Assembly: GCA_937896105.1 (NCBI GenBank) | Contig: CALBKR010000280.1 | Coordinates: 1-5,927, forward strand | Direction: 5' to 3' | DNA from: an uncultured Bacteroidales bacterium | Lineage (GTDB): Bacteria > Bacteroidota > Bacteroidia > Bacteroidales > Bacteroidaceae | DNA: 5,927 nt | Shown here: positions 1 to 5,927 of the stretch, in pieces | How positions within the stretch are numbered: position 1 is the stretch's first letter | Layout of the letters: each line of letters starts with the position of its first letter | Translations under genes and position numbers: made by a program | The notes under the pieces: model-generated | The model's database searches: none | What the model saw: the letters and a program-made list of their open reading frames with translations, nothing else | What the model was told of the DNA's origin: nothing

Positions 1-659
1 ATGTAGGGGCTGCCGGGAGGGTTTTCGTATCGGAACACCATCTTGGCAAGTGTCTCGCGGTCGCCTTCGGGTATGTCTACGTGCCACATCTCTATGGCTG
101 CCTTGCGCGATGAAGTGCTCATACCGCCACGGTTGTTGAAATCGTAATCTGGCTCGATGCAGATTGTGAGCACCGGACCGGCGTAGTGCTTGCTCACGTA
201 TGGCTGGTCGAGCCATCCGCCGGCAAGGTCTATGCGGTAGGGAATCTTGCACTCCTGGCGTAGTGCAGTGGTTGAGCGTGCAGGGAGTCCGGCCTCAGGT
301 ATTCTGGTGCTGACGACAAGCTCAATACCGTTCTCCTCGCAGAACCTTTTCTTGCCGGGAGTGTAGCCGTCGCTGTTGACAAAGAAGATATCGGGCTTGA
401 GGCGTTTTACATCCTCGGCGAAATCCATAATTCCGCTACCACTGTTGACAAAGGCGTCCTTGACATAGCGTATTGCCTTTACCATATACAGGCGTTCCTG
501 CTCGGTGTTGATGGTCTTGCGGTCTTTTAGTTCGCGTATGGTGGCATCGGAGCCGATACCTACGTAAAGGTCACCGTGTGTGGCAGCCTCCTTGAAGAAT
601 GCAACGTGTCCTGAATGGAGCATATCGTAACATCCCGATACAAATACTTTCTTGCTCAT
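1..659 (-). CDS. Cytidylyltransferase-like / GHMP-kinase-like fusion protein (3' end outside window)
   Basis: The first 219 residues are visible and the reading frame is still open at the left edge. Residues 1 to about 135 are a nucleotidyltransferase of the TagD/glycerol-3-phosphate cytidylyltransferase type. They show GCYDMLHSGH (9-18) with the HxGH nucleotide-binding motif at 15-18, the GDLYVGIGSD strand-turn, and an STTALR segment at 129-134 matching the family's ISTT/R motif. Such domains transfer a nucleoside monophosphate from NTP to a phosphorylated alcohol or sugar. From about residue 140 the protein changes to PYRIDLAGGWLDQP, the N-terminal motif of GHMP sugar kinases (the fucokinase/heptose-kinase branch has RIDLAGGW-like sequences), followed by a Ser-rich GGMSTSS (178-184) that may be the phosphate loop. 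The ATG at 657-659 is chosen because the domain begins at once and an A-rich leader precedes it. Inferred role: kinase and nucleotidyltransferase steps on one chain to make an NDP-activated sugar or polyol, probably for the neighbouring glycosyltransferase. The substrate is unknown, and the GHMP assignment rests on a partial domain. Confidence 0.85.
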   Translation of the reverse strand, partial: MSKKVFVSGCYDMLHSGHVAFFKEAATHGDLYVGIGSDATIRELKDRKTINTEQERLYMVKAIRYVKDAFVNSGSGIMDFAEDVKRLKPDIFFVNSDGYTPGKKRFCEENGIELVVSTRIPEAGLPARSTTALRQECKIPYRIDLAGGWLDQPYVSKHYAGPVLTICIEPDYDFNNRGGMSTSSRKAAIEMWHVDIPEGDRETLAKMVFRYENPPGSPY

Positions 660-699
660 TTTATTTTATATTGTTATTATCTTCTTTTGTTTTTTGTGT
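660..699 (-). promoter_or_regulatory. A-rich translation leader between glycosyltransferase and fusion gene
   Basis: The 40 nt between the glycosyltransferase stop and the next ATG contain only 6 G or C bases. Read on the coding strand they are mainly A, with AAAACAAAAGAAG and later TATAAAATAAA directly before the ATG. There is no GGAGG-type site. Bacteroidetes commonly initiate translation with A-rich leaders rather than strong Shine-Dalgarno pairing, so this is probably the initiation region. I see no TTTG/TAnnTTTG promoter pair and no hairpin, so the downstream gene is likely co-transcribed with the glycosyltransferase. Confidence 0.45.
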
Positions 700-1848
700 T
701 TATAGTCCTAAGGAGTTTATGTATTTTATCCATCTCTCTTCCCAAATGTTTTTTACGAACGCTGAGACACAGGTTTCGTAGGAGTTGCGTAACATTCTCT
801 TATATGCTCCAATATCCATATTCAGAACCTCTTCGAAGGTGTTATACATTGCCTCTTCACTGGGGTAGAACAGCCTGCCGTTGTAGGAATCGATGATTAT
901 GTTGGTCAGGCCTCCGACATGGCTGGACATTGGCAGACAGCCAGCGGCCATTGCCTCGCACAATGAGAGTGATGTGCCTTCGGAATATATCGTGGGCACG
1001 ATTGCTATGTCGAACTGTTTGTGGAAAGCGAGACTCTCCTCGGTGCTGTATTTTGTTATGTGTACATTCCCTTTACCTTCAAAAGTATTTCTCAGCATTC
1101 CTTCCAGTTCTCCGTCACCTGCGATCGTTATGTCGAGACCGGGGTATTTCTCCAACAAGCGCTTAGCTACATTGGCGAACATCTCTGCTCCTCTGAAGCG
1201 TGTAAATCTGCGTGCAAAGACAATCTTGGATTTCTTAAGGTCGGTGATTGCGTCAAGTTTCTTCTCGAACTCATCACGCGTGATGGCTTCGGCTGCAGCA
1301 TTGGGGATGACTGTAACGTGCATTCTGTCGGGTATCTCGTGAAGAGTGCGCAACCAGTTATAGTAGTTGTAGTCGACACAAACCATATTCGATACCATTT
1401 TGAAGCGGCATATATATCGGTGGCAACGGTAGAACTTCCTGAAACTAAACCTGAATCCTTTCTGGTATCTCTTTGAATAGGCCCATCCCGGGTTGTCCCA
1501 CATAATTCCGTGCTGGATGGTTATTACGTTTGGCTTCTCCTTTGAGTTGACCTTCATATCCTCGGTCATTACAATATATATGCCTTCACCGTTATTGCCG
1601 GAGTATATTTTCTGGAATGCTGCGTCGTGCGACTTGCCTTTTGCAACCTCTTTCACCTTGAAGCCGTGGTATGTGCATTCGTTGAGTTTGTCGGGCTTGT
1701 TGAGCGATATATATACGGTGGTGTCGTATCCCATTCTTGTGAAAAGGGTTGCGAGGTTGAGTGAGTAGGTCTCGGTTCCACCTATCCTGACACAGTTCTT
1801 TTCGAAATCGAAGAAACGGAATGTGAATATTGATGCTGTTTTATTCAT
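700..1848 (-). CDS. Glycosyltransferase family 4-like protein (382 aa)
   Basis: This is a GT-B-fold, retaining glycosyltransferase resembling CAZy family GT4, which moves a sugar from a nucleotide sugar to a glycan or lipid acceptor at the cytoplasmic face of the membrane. The N-terminal Rossmann domain carries the glycine-rich IGGTET (22-27) and a QHG segment (112-114). The C-terminal domain has AGDGE (243-247) and the donor-binding stretch PTIYSEGTSLSLCEAMAAG (285-303), containing the family's EX7E pair at E290 and E298, then VGG (311-313). No signal peptide or membrane helix is evident; a basic aromatic patch at 128-149 (KGFRFSFRKFYRCHR and following) could help membrane association. The start is the ATG at 1846-1848. 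A TTG 60 nt upstream extends the frame but lies inside the -7 promoter element. An AAGGG sits 4 nt before the ATG. Hand counts of several 60-nt blocks give 40-47% GC, though the conserved C-terminal part is richer, so transfer is only hinted at. Acceptor and donor cannot be named. Confidence 0.9.
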   Translation of the reverse strand: MNKTASIFTFRFFDFEKNCVRIGGTETYSLNLATLFTRMGYDTTVYISLNKPDKLNECTYHGFKVKEVAKGKSHDAAFQKIYSGNNGEGIYIVMTEDMKVNSKEKPNVITIQHGIMWDNPGWAYSKRYQKGFRFSFRKFYRCHRYICRFKMVSNMVCVDYNYYNWLRTLHEIPDRMHVTVIPNAAAEAITRDEFEKKLDAITDLKKSKIVFARRFTRFRGAEMFANVAKRLLEKYPGLDITIAGDGELEGMLRNTFEGKGNVHITKYSTEESLAFHKQFDIAIVPTIYSEGTSLSLCEAMAAGCLPMSSHVGGLTNIIIDSYNGRLFYPSEEAMYNTFEEVLNMDIGAYKRMLRNSYETCVSAFVKNIWEERWIKYINSLGL

Positions 1849-1905
1849 AACGCCCTTGTTTGCAGTAGTTCTATCTTTTATGTGCGGTATAATTACTTCA
1901 ACATA

Positions 1906-1936
1906 CAAAAATATAAATATTATTTGTCAAAACAAA
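1906..1936 (-). promoter_or_regulatory. Bacteroidetes-type promoter (TTTG-N19-TAnnTTTG) for the glycosyltransferase unit
   Basis: On the minus strand TTTG at 1936-1933 is followed after exactly 19 nt by TATTTTTG at 1913-1906. This fits the -33/-7 consensus TTTG, 19-21 nt, TAnnTTTG known for the primary sigma factor of Bacteroides. Transcription would begin near 1900, giving a leader of about 50 nt before the ATG at 1848. The surrounding DNA is much more AT-rich than the flanking genes, as expected for a promoter. It drives the glycosyltransferase and probably the following fusion gene. Confidence 0.75.
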
Positions 1937-1937
1937 T
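1922..1937. promoter_or_regulatory. Inverted repeat overlapping the -33 element (candidate operator)
   Basis: ATTTGT and ACAAAT form a perfect 6-bp inverted repeat with a 4-nt spacer (CAAA on the plus strand). One arm contains the -33 TTTG itself. The spacing resembles half-sites of dimeric helix-turn-helix regulators such as the CRP/FNR group, and a protein bound here would block sigma-factor contact. The site is AT-rich, so chance is a serious alternative. No regulator gene lies in the window. Confidence 0.3.
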
Positions 1938-1959
1938 TATGCTGCGCAGAAAGTGCTTT

Positions 1960-1978
1960 AGCCGCATAAGGAACGGCT
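1960..1978 (-). terminator. Weak hairpin just after comF
   Basis: Three nucleotides beyond the comF stop, AGCCG and CGGCT can pair as a 5-bp GC-rich stem with a 9-nt loop. In the minus-strand transcript the stem is followed by AAAGC rather than a U-run, so it is not a standard intrinsic terminator. The placement, between the end of one unit and a new promoter, is the main argument. On the plus strand the stem is followed by TTT, but no plus-strand gene ends here. Confidence 0.25.
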
Positions 1979-1980
1979 TT

Positions 1981-2670
1981 TCAGATACTGTCATTGGTGT
2001 AGGCAAGGGTGAAGATGCTCACTTTGCAGTTACTGGCGCCCTTAATTGCCGTGGCACAGCTGCACAGGGTGGCGCCTGTGGTGAGGATGTCATCGACAAG
2101 AAGTATGTGATGCCCTTCGAGCGCCCGGCTGTCGGTTACGGCAAAGATGCCCTCTACGTTCTTCCAACGCTCATCGCGGTTCTTGTGGGTTTGCGTCTCG
2201 TTGGCTTTGGTTCGTTTTACAGTATTTGTTGCAACGGGTATCCCTGTAATGTCGGATAGCCCAAGGGCAATGTAGTCGCACTGGTTATAGCCTCTCTTGC
2301 GTTGCTTTCTCTTGGATAGCGGCAATGGTACAATGAGCGTGATGCCGGCGAAGAAGCCGCTTTCGAACAGCTCTTCTGCAGCCATTGCTGCAAGGCGCCG
2401 GCCTACCTCGGGGGCATTGCGGTATTTCAGTTTGTGCAGCAGTGCGTTGTAGGGTGAGCCTTTACGGTAGTAGAGGAACGATGTGGCGCGTTCGATATCA
2501 ATCTTTCCCCAAAAAATTTTCTCAATCTCGGGCTTGTGGTGTGTGCCTACCTTGGGTAGGTTGCACAGGCAGCCTACGCAGATGTCGCGCTCCTGGCGCG
2601 AGAGTATCTCGCCACACACTGCGCAGTGGCGCGGAAATATGAGGTCTATGAGGTCAGAAATCCATTTCAT
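1981..2670 (-). CDS. comF: ComF family phosphoribosyltransferase-like protein (229 aa)
   Basis: ComF proteins combine an N-terminal zinc-finger-like segment with a type I phosphoribosyltransferase fold. Here two CxxC pairs (C16/C19 and C31/C34) form the metal-binding part. The central VPLPLSKRKQRKRGYNQ (114-130) is the hallmark ComF basic segment, RTKANETQTHKNRDERWKNV (153-172) is the family's R/Q/R-rich motif, and VDDILTTGAT (192-201) is the PRPP-binding loop. The length matches the family. In Haemophilus and Gram-positive bacteria ComF is needed for DNA uptake during competence, but its reaction is unclear and many non-competent bacteria keep it. No other competence gene is visible here, so a competence role is not claimed. 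The ATG at 2668-2670 overlaps the end of recX by 17 nt in another frame, which points to translational coupling. The sequence then runs straight into the expected IFPRHCAVCG, so the start is secure. Confidence 0.92.
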   Translation of the reverse strand: MKWISDLIDLIFPRHCAVCGEILSRQERDICVGCLCNLPKVGTHHKPEIEKIFWGKIDIERATSFLYYRKGSPYNALLHKLKYRNAPEVGRRLAAMAAEELFESGFFAGITLIVPLPLSKRKQRKRGYNQCDYIALGLSDITGIPVATNTVKRTKANETQTHKNRDERWKNVEGIFAVTDSRALEGHHILLVDDILTTGATLCSCATAIKGASNCKVSIFTLAYTNDSI

Positions 2671-3118
2671 CGCCTTTGTACTTGATGGTTTGCAGTATGA
2701 GCGGTAACTCGAAGCCGCGGCTTAGTTTCTGCTGTGTGGGGTAGTCCTCTTTGCCTTTGAGCTCCTTGCGTTTGTTGGCGATAACGGCTGTCAGGCTCTC
2801 GAGATATTGTTCCTTGTCGATTTGCTCTATGGCGTCGCTGATGGCTTCGCCAGGCAATTGCTTCTCGCGCAGGGCTGCGGCTATCTTTATGCGTCCCCAA
2901 TGGTTGAAGCGCACCTTGTCGTTTACAAAGGCACGGCAGTAGCGCGCCTCGTCAATGAATCCCTCCTTCTTTAGCCATGCGATGATGCTATGCTGCTCTT
3001 CGCCTGTCACACCCCACGATGTGAGTTTGTTGCATACCTCGCTGATGCAACGCTCGCAGAGTGTGCAGTATGCTGCAGCCTTGTTCAGCGCTTCACCGGG
3101 TGTAAGGGACTTTTTCAT
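2654..3118 (-). CDS. recX: Regulatory protein RecX (154 aa)
   Basis: RecX is a small, all-helical cytoplasmic protein that binds RecA filaments and limits recombinase and SOS co-protease activity. The sequence has the three tandem helical repeats of the family: AERC-like helix at about 12-31, the diagnostic GFIDEARYCRAFVNDK (53-68) followed by RFNHWGRIKIAAALREK (70-86), and a C-terminal RGFELPLILQTI (134-145) matching the conserved R-GF-I ending. Its length is typical. The first helix is cysteine-rich (C18, C21, C24, C29), which is more cysteines than I expect in this family. The ATG at 3116-3118 lies 6 nt after the prmC stop, and the 3' end overlaps comF. recA itself is not in the window, so regulation probably follows the whole housekeeping transcript. 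Confidence 0.92.
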   Translation of the reverse strand: MKKSLTPGEALNKAAAYCTLCERCISEVCNKLTSWGVTGEEQHSIIAWLKKEGFIDEARYCRAFVNDKVRFNHWGRIKIAAALREKQLPGEAISDAIEQIDKEQYLESLTAVIANKRKELKGKEDYPTQQKLSRGFELPLILQTIKYKGDEMDF

Positions 3119-3124
3119 AATCTT

Positions 3125-4006
3125 TTATATTGTTCCACTGTTTCTGGGGCTGTCTGTTTGCAGGCAGGGGTGTTTTCTTATAGCTTTTATCATTCTGTCG
3201 TTGCCGGCGATGTCCTTGCGCAGTTCTATGTCTGTGTATCCGAGCGTGCGTAGCATTGCTGTTGTCTCCTCGCCGTGTGCGCGGTTTATCTCAAAGTAGA
3301 GCCTGCCGCCGGGCGTGGGCATAGAGAGTCCTTTTGTGCCTATCGTACGATAGAATAGCAACGGGTCGTTGTCGGGTACAAACAGCGCCGTGTGTGGCTC
3401 CCAGTCGAGTACGTTGGGCTCCATTTCGGCCTTCTCCAGCTCCTTTATGTATGGAGGGTTGCTCACTATGATATCGAATTTCTCTCCCTGTGGCGTATGG
3501 TTCAATATGTCTACTCGGGAGAATGTGACGCCGGTGCCGTTGCTCCGGTTGTTGCGCTGTGCAACTGCAAGTGCTTCGCTTGATATGTCCCAGGCGGTGA
3601 CGGTTGCGCCTTTGAGTTTTGATGCAAGGCTTATGGCTATGCATCCGCTGCCAGTACCAATGTCAAGGATACTTGCACTGCCGGTTGTATCAGCTGTTAT
3701 CCATTCGACAAGCTCGCTTGTCTCGGGGCGTGGTATAAGTGTAGCCGGTGTCACGGCAAAACGCAGTCCGCAGAAATCGCTGTAACCGAGTATATATTGT
3801 ATCGGTTCGTGCTGTGCCAGGCGGCTGATTGCGTTGTCAAGCAGCGTTGCCTGTTCTTTGGTGAGTGTTACATCATCTTTTAGGAATACGGTGCTTTGAG
3901 GTATTCCAAGCAATTCAGTCGCAATGGTGCGTGTGATAGCTGCTACCTCCCCAGCGGAGTAGTGGCTGCTGATTTCCTCGCTTATTTGCTTGGCAATAGC
4001 CTTCAT
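3125..4006 (-). CDS. prmC: Peptide chain release factor N5-glutamine methyltransferase PrmC (293 aa)
   Basis: PrmC (HemK) uses S-adenosylmethionine to methylate the glutamine of the GGQ motif in release factors RF1 and RF2, increasing termination efficiency. The N-terminal helical domain ends with EPIQYILG (67-74), the family's release-factor-binding region. IPRPETSELVEW (91-102) follows, then the SAM-binding DIGTGSGCIAI (115-125) and the catalytic NPPY (183-186) that orients the glutamine amide. The chosen ATG at 4004-4006 lies 2 nt after the HAD stop and begins MKAIAKQISEE, as expected for the helical domain. A GTG 36 nt upstream would add 12 unrelated residues overlapping the HAD gene. The final 14 or so residues (after IKAIRK) extend a little past the usual end and look unstructured. 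All catalytic residues that can be judged are present. Confidence 0.95.
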   Translation of the reverse strand: MKAIAKQISEEISSHYSAGEVAAITRTIATELLGIPQSTVFLKDDVTLTKEQATLLDNAISRLAQHEPIQYILGYSDFCGLRFAVTPATLIPRPETSELVEWITADTTGSASILDIGTGSGCIAISLASKLKGATVTAWDISSEALAVAQRNNRSNGTGVTFSRVDILNHTPQGEKFDIIVSNPPYIKELEKAEMEPNVLDWEPHTALFVPDNDPLLFYRTIGTKGLSMPTPGGRLYFEINRAHGEETTAMLRTLGYTDIELRKDIAGNDRMIKAIRKHPCLQTDSPRNSGTI

Positions 4007-4008
4007 CG

Positions 4009-4716
4009 TTAGCTGATTATGGCATTGAAAAGCCTCTCCCACTCATTGCAAAGTGCTTCAATCGATGGGAATACCAGGCTTGCGCCGGCATCGGTGAGTA
4101 CCTGGTCTTTCAACGGCCCTGTGTTGGCGGCGATAGTGAACAGCCCTGCTGCCACTCCTGCCTTTACACCGAGTGGGGCGTTCTCTACTACTATTGCTTC
4201 GTTTGGGGCAAGACCTCCTTTCTCAAGTGCAAGCAGATAGGGGTCGGGGTAGGGCTTTCCGCGCTTTACATTGAAACTGCTGACGATATGGTTGGCGTCG
4301 AACAGCCCCGGGAAATGGCTCTGTATACGGTCGAGCAGGGTAGGTGTTCCGCTACCGGTGACAATCATAGGTGTTAGTCCGCAGGTCTTTACCTTCTGTA
4401 CCAGTTCAAGGGCGTATGCCATACGCGGTGTGGGCGGATATGTGTCGAAGATGCGGCATTTGGCTTTGCACAGCGAGTCTATAAGCTCTTCGCTTGCAGG
4501 CTTTCCGAACTGGGCAAGGCTGGCGGTATTTATGGTGTCGGCACCTGTGCGGCCTTCGTTCATATATACGTCCTCGCGTGTGAAGTTGAACGCATCGGCG
4601 TGGTAGGGCATCGAGTCGAACAGCACGCCGTCCATATCGAACAATACAGCACGCAACTGCAAGGCACTGTGGCCATGCAGTTGCTTATAGTCATTTATTG
4701 CTTTTGTGTAATCCAT
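4009..4716 (-). CDS. HAD-superfamily hydrolase, beta-phosphoglucomutase/sugar-phosphatase-like (235 aa)
   Basis: All four HAD motifs are visible: DMDGVLFDS (27-35) with nucleophile D27 and acid/base D29, the VTGSG threonine T120, K154 in RGKPYPDPY, and the acidic VVENAPLG (176-183) with E178. These belong to the subfamily with an inserted helical cap between motif I and II, which includes beta-phosphoglucomutase and small sugar phosphatases; either activity is possible. About 20 residues precede the first strand ([20 protein letters not shown]), a feature I recall from Bacteroidales homologues. The ATG at 4714-4716 shares one base with the pgi stop (TGATG), which fixes the start and implies coupling to pgi, so a hexose-phosphate substrate is a reasonable inference. 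Oddity: the cap is short. Only about 20 residues separate DS (34-35) from EGRTG (54-58), roughly ten fewer than usual, suggesting an internal deletion near A42-F45. The frame is intact. Confidence 0.88.
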   Translation of the reverse strand: MDYTKAINDYKQLHGHSALQLRAVLFDMDGVLFDSMPYHADAFNFTREDVYMNEGRTGADTINTASLAQFGKPASEELIDSLCKAKCRIFDTYPPTPRMAYALELVQKVKTCGLTPMIVTGSGTPTLLDRIQSHFPGLFDANHIVSSFNVKRGKPYPDPYLLALEKGGLAPNEAIVVENAPLGVKAGVAAGLFTIAANTGPLKDQVLTDAGASLVFPSIEALCNEWERLFNAIIS

Positions 4717-5927
4717 CAGAGTCTTGCACGGATTGCTTTGCTCTCCTCCTCGTATCCTGGTTTGTCGAGCAGTGCGAACATATTCTTCTTGTATGCCTCG
4801 ACACCGGGCTGGTTGAACGGGTTTACACCAAGGATGTAGCCGCTGATGCCGCAACCTATCTCAAAGAAATAGAGCAACTGACCGATGTAGTAGGCGTTGA
4901 GCTCGGGTATTGAGATACGTATGTTGGGCACGCCGCCATCGACGTGTGCAAGCTGTGTGCCAAGCTCGGCCATCTTGTTGACCTCGTCAACGTGCTTGCC
5001 GGCAAGGAAATTGAGACCGTCGAGGTTCTCTTCGTCACTTGGAACGGTGAGTGAGCTGTTGGGCTTCTCAATTGATAGCACTGTCTCGAAGATGGTGCGC
5101 TCGCCCTCCTGTATCCACTGACCCATTGAGTGAAGGTCGGTAGTGAAATCTACCGATGCAGGGAAGATACCCTTGTTCTCCTTGCCTTCGCTCTCACCGT
5201 ATAGCTGTTTCCACCATTCCGATGTGAAGTGCAGTTTAGGCTGGTAGTTTACAAGGATTTCTATCTTCTTGCCGTCGGCATAAAGAGCGTTGCGTGTCGC
5301 TGCATACATTGCTGCAATGTTCTCCTCGAAAGGAACCTCAGGAGCGCAATTCTTCTCCATATCGCGTGCACCGTTAACAAGTGCTTCGATGTCGAAACCT
5401 GCAACCGCGATAGGCAGCAAGCCTACAGGCGTGAGCACTGAGAAGCGGCCGCCAACGTTGTCGGGGATGATGAAGCTCTTGTAACCCTCCTTGTCGGCAG
5501 TGATGCGTGCAGCACCCTTTACAGCATCGGTGATGGCCACGATAACCTTGCTTGCCATCTCCTTTCCGCGCTGCTCTTCGCACTGCTTCTTGAGCAGGCG
5601 GAACGCAAGCGCAGTTTCGGTTGTTGTACCCGATTTAGAGATGTTGATTACACCGAATTTCTTGCCTTTGAGATACTCGGTGAGCTCAAAGAGATAGTCC
5701 TCGCTGATGTTGTGACCAGCGAAGATTACGCGTGGGTTTGCGTTGTCGCCAAGGAGTGCGGCAAAGTTGTTGCTGAGAGCCTCGATGACTGCGCGCGCAC
5801 CAAGATAGCTGCCGCCGATACCGGCAACGACTACGACCTCACAATTCTCGCGGAGTGTCTGTGCTGTGGCATTGATGTCGGCAATGTGCTCCTTGGTTAT
5901 CGATGACGGGAGGTGAAGCCATCCCAG
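4716..5927 (-). CDS. pgi: Glucose-6-phosphate isomerase (N-terminus outside window)
   Basis: Pgi interconverts glucose 6-phosphate and fructose 6-phosphate in the cytoplasm. The frame is open to the right edge, giving 403 residues plus stop; bacterial enzymes of this short type are about 445 residues, so roughly 40 are missing. In window numbering (residue 1 at the edge), [16 protein letters not shown] spans 31-46 and SKSGTTTET 97-105 forms the phosphate-binding part. GESEGK (244-249) carries the catalytic glutamate region, [15 protein letters not shown] (261-275) has H266, and [13 protein letters not shown] (368-380) is the C-terminal signature with the active-site lysine K380. This pattern is of the Bacillus-type short Pgi. 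An internal ATG at 5556-5558 is not the start, because conserved SIS-domain motifs lie upstream of it in the same frame. It is the first visible gene of the housekeeping run, and its promoter lies outside the window. Confidence 0.97.
   Translation of the reverse strand: MGWLHLPSSITKEHIADINATAQTLRENCEVVVVAGIGGSYLGARAVIEALSNNFAALLGDNANPRVIFAGHNISEDYLFELTEYLKGKKFGVINISKSGTTTETALAFRLLKKQCEEQRGKEMASKVIVAITDAVKGAARITADKEGYKSFIIPDNVGGRFSVLTPVGLLPIAVAGFDIEALVNGARDMEKNCAPEVPFEENIAAMYAATRNALYADGKKIEILVNYQPKLHFTSEWWKQLYGESEGKENKGIFPASVDFTTDLHSMGQWIQEGERTIFETVLSIEKPNSSLTVPSDEENLDGLNFLAGKHVDEVNKMAELGTQLAHVDGGVPNIRISIPELNAYYIGQLLYFFEIGCGISGYILGVNPFNQPGVEAYKKNMFALLDKPGYEEESKAIRARL

Noticed and set aside
893..1476. 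Overlapping plus-strand open frames of 149 and 151 codons opposite the glycosyltransferase
   Set aside because: They lie antisense to a gene with clear GT4 motifs, show no recognisable domain, and have no promoter or leader of the local type.
1942..1949. 8-bp palindrome CTGCGCAG just upstream of the promoter
   Set aside because: Too short to separate from chance, with no second copy seen nearby.
1849..1980. Possible small RNA, riboswitch or short peptide gene in the 132-nt gap
   Set aside because: Apart from the promoter, dyad and weak hairpin I see no stable structure, conserved riboswitch core, or frame with a plausible start.
2385..3299. Several plus-strand frames of 60-114 codons opposite comF, recX and prmC
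   Set aside because: Their products are low-quality, Ser/Cys/Arg-rich translations typical of antisense shadows, with no motif support.
4007..4042. GTG start extending PrmC by 12 residues
   Set aside because: It overlaps the HAD coding end, while the ATG at 4004-4006 sits 2 nt after the HAD stop and fits the family N-terminus.
4717..4854. 46-residue N-terminal extension of the HAD gene beginning at a TTG
   Set aside because: It lies wholly inside the conserved C-terminal end of pgi, and an ATG coupled to the pgi stop gives the expected protein.

Overview
The window is a compact stretch of bacterial chromosome in which every supportable gene lies on the minus strand, so transcription runs from high to low coordinates. 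It most likely comes from the Bacteroidales (Bacteroides, Prevotella or Muribaculaceae type). The grounds are an exact match to the Bacteroidetes housekeeping promoter layout (TTTG, 19 nt, TAnnTTTG) at 1906-1936, A-rich leaders in place of strong Shine-Dalgarno sites, and protein variants that look familiar from that order, such as the N-terminal extension of the HAD phosphatase. The genus cannot be fixed from the sequence alone.

The right part (1981-5927) is a tightly packed run of five housekeeping genes in the order pgi (5' end outside the window), a HAD sugar-phosphatase/phosphoglucomutase-like gene, prmC, recX and comF. Junctions are 1-nt overlap, 2-nt gap, 6-nt gap and 17-nt overlap, so the five are almost certainly one transcription unit. 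Roles are mixed: glycolysis/gluconeogenesis (pgi, probably the HAD enzyme), release-factor methylation (prmC), control of RecA (recX) and a ComF-type phosphoribosyltransferase.

A 132-nt non-coding stretch (1849-1980) separates this run from a second unit. It holds a weak hairpin just after comF, then a well-formed promoter whose -33 element is embedded in a perfect 6-bp inverted repeat.

The second unit (1-1848) contains a GT4-type glycosyltransferase and, after a 40-nt A-rich spacer, a two-domain protein joining a cytidylyltransferase-like domain to the start of a GHMP-kinase-like domain. The second gene runs off the left edge. Together they suggest making an activated sugar or polyol and transferring it to a cell-surface glycan, but the substrate is unknown.

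Most of the window is ordinary core genome. The points most worth a second look are the nucleotidyltransferase-GHMP fusion with its unusually close kinase motifs, the dyad over the promoter, and an apparent deletion of about ten residues in the cap of the HAD enzyme. I found no RNA genes, CRISPR array, insertion sequence or phage features.
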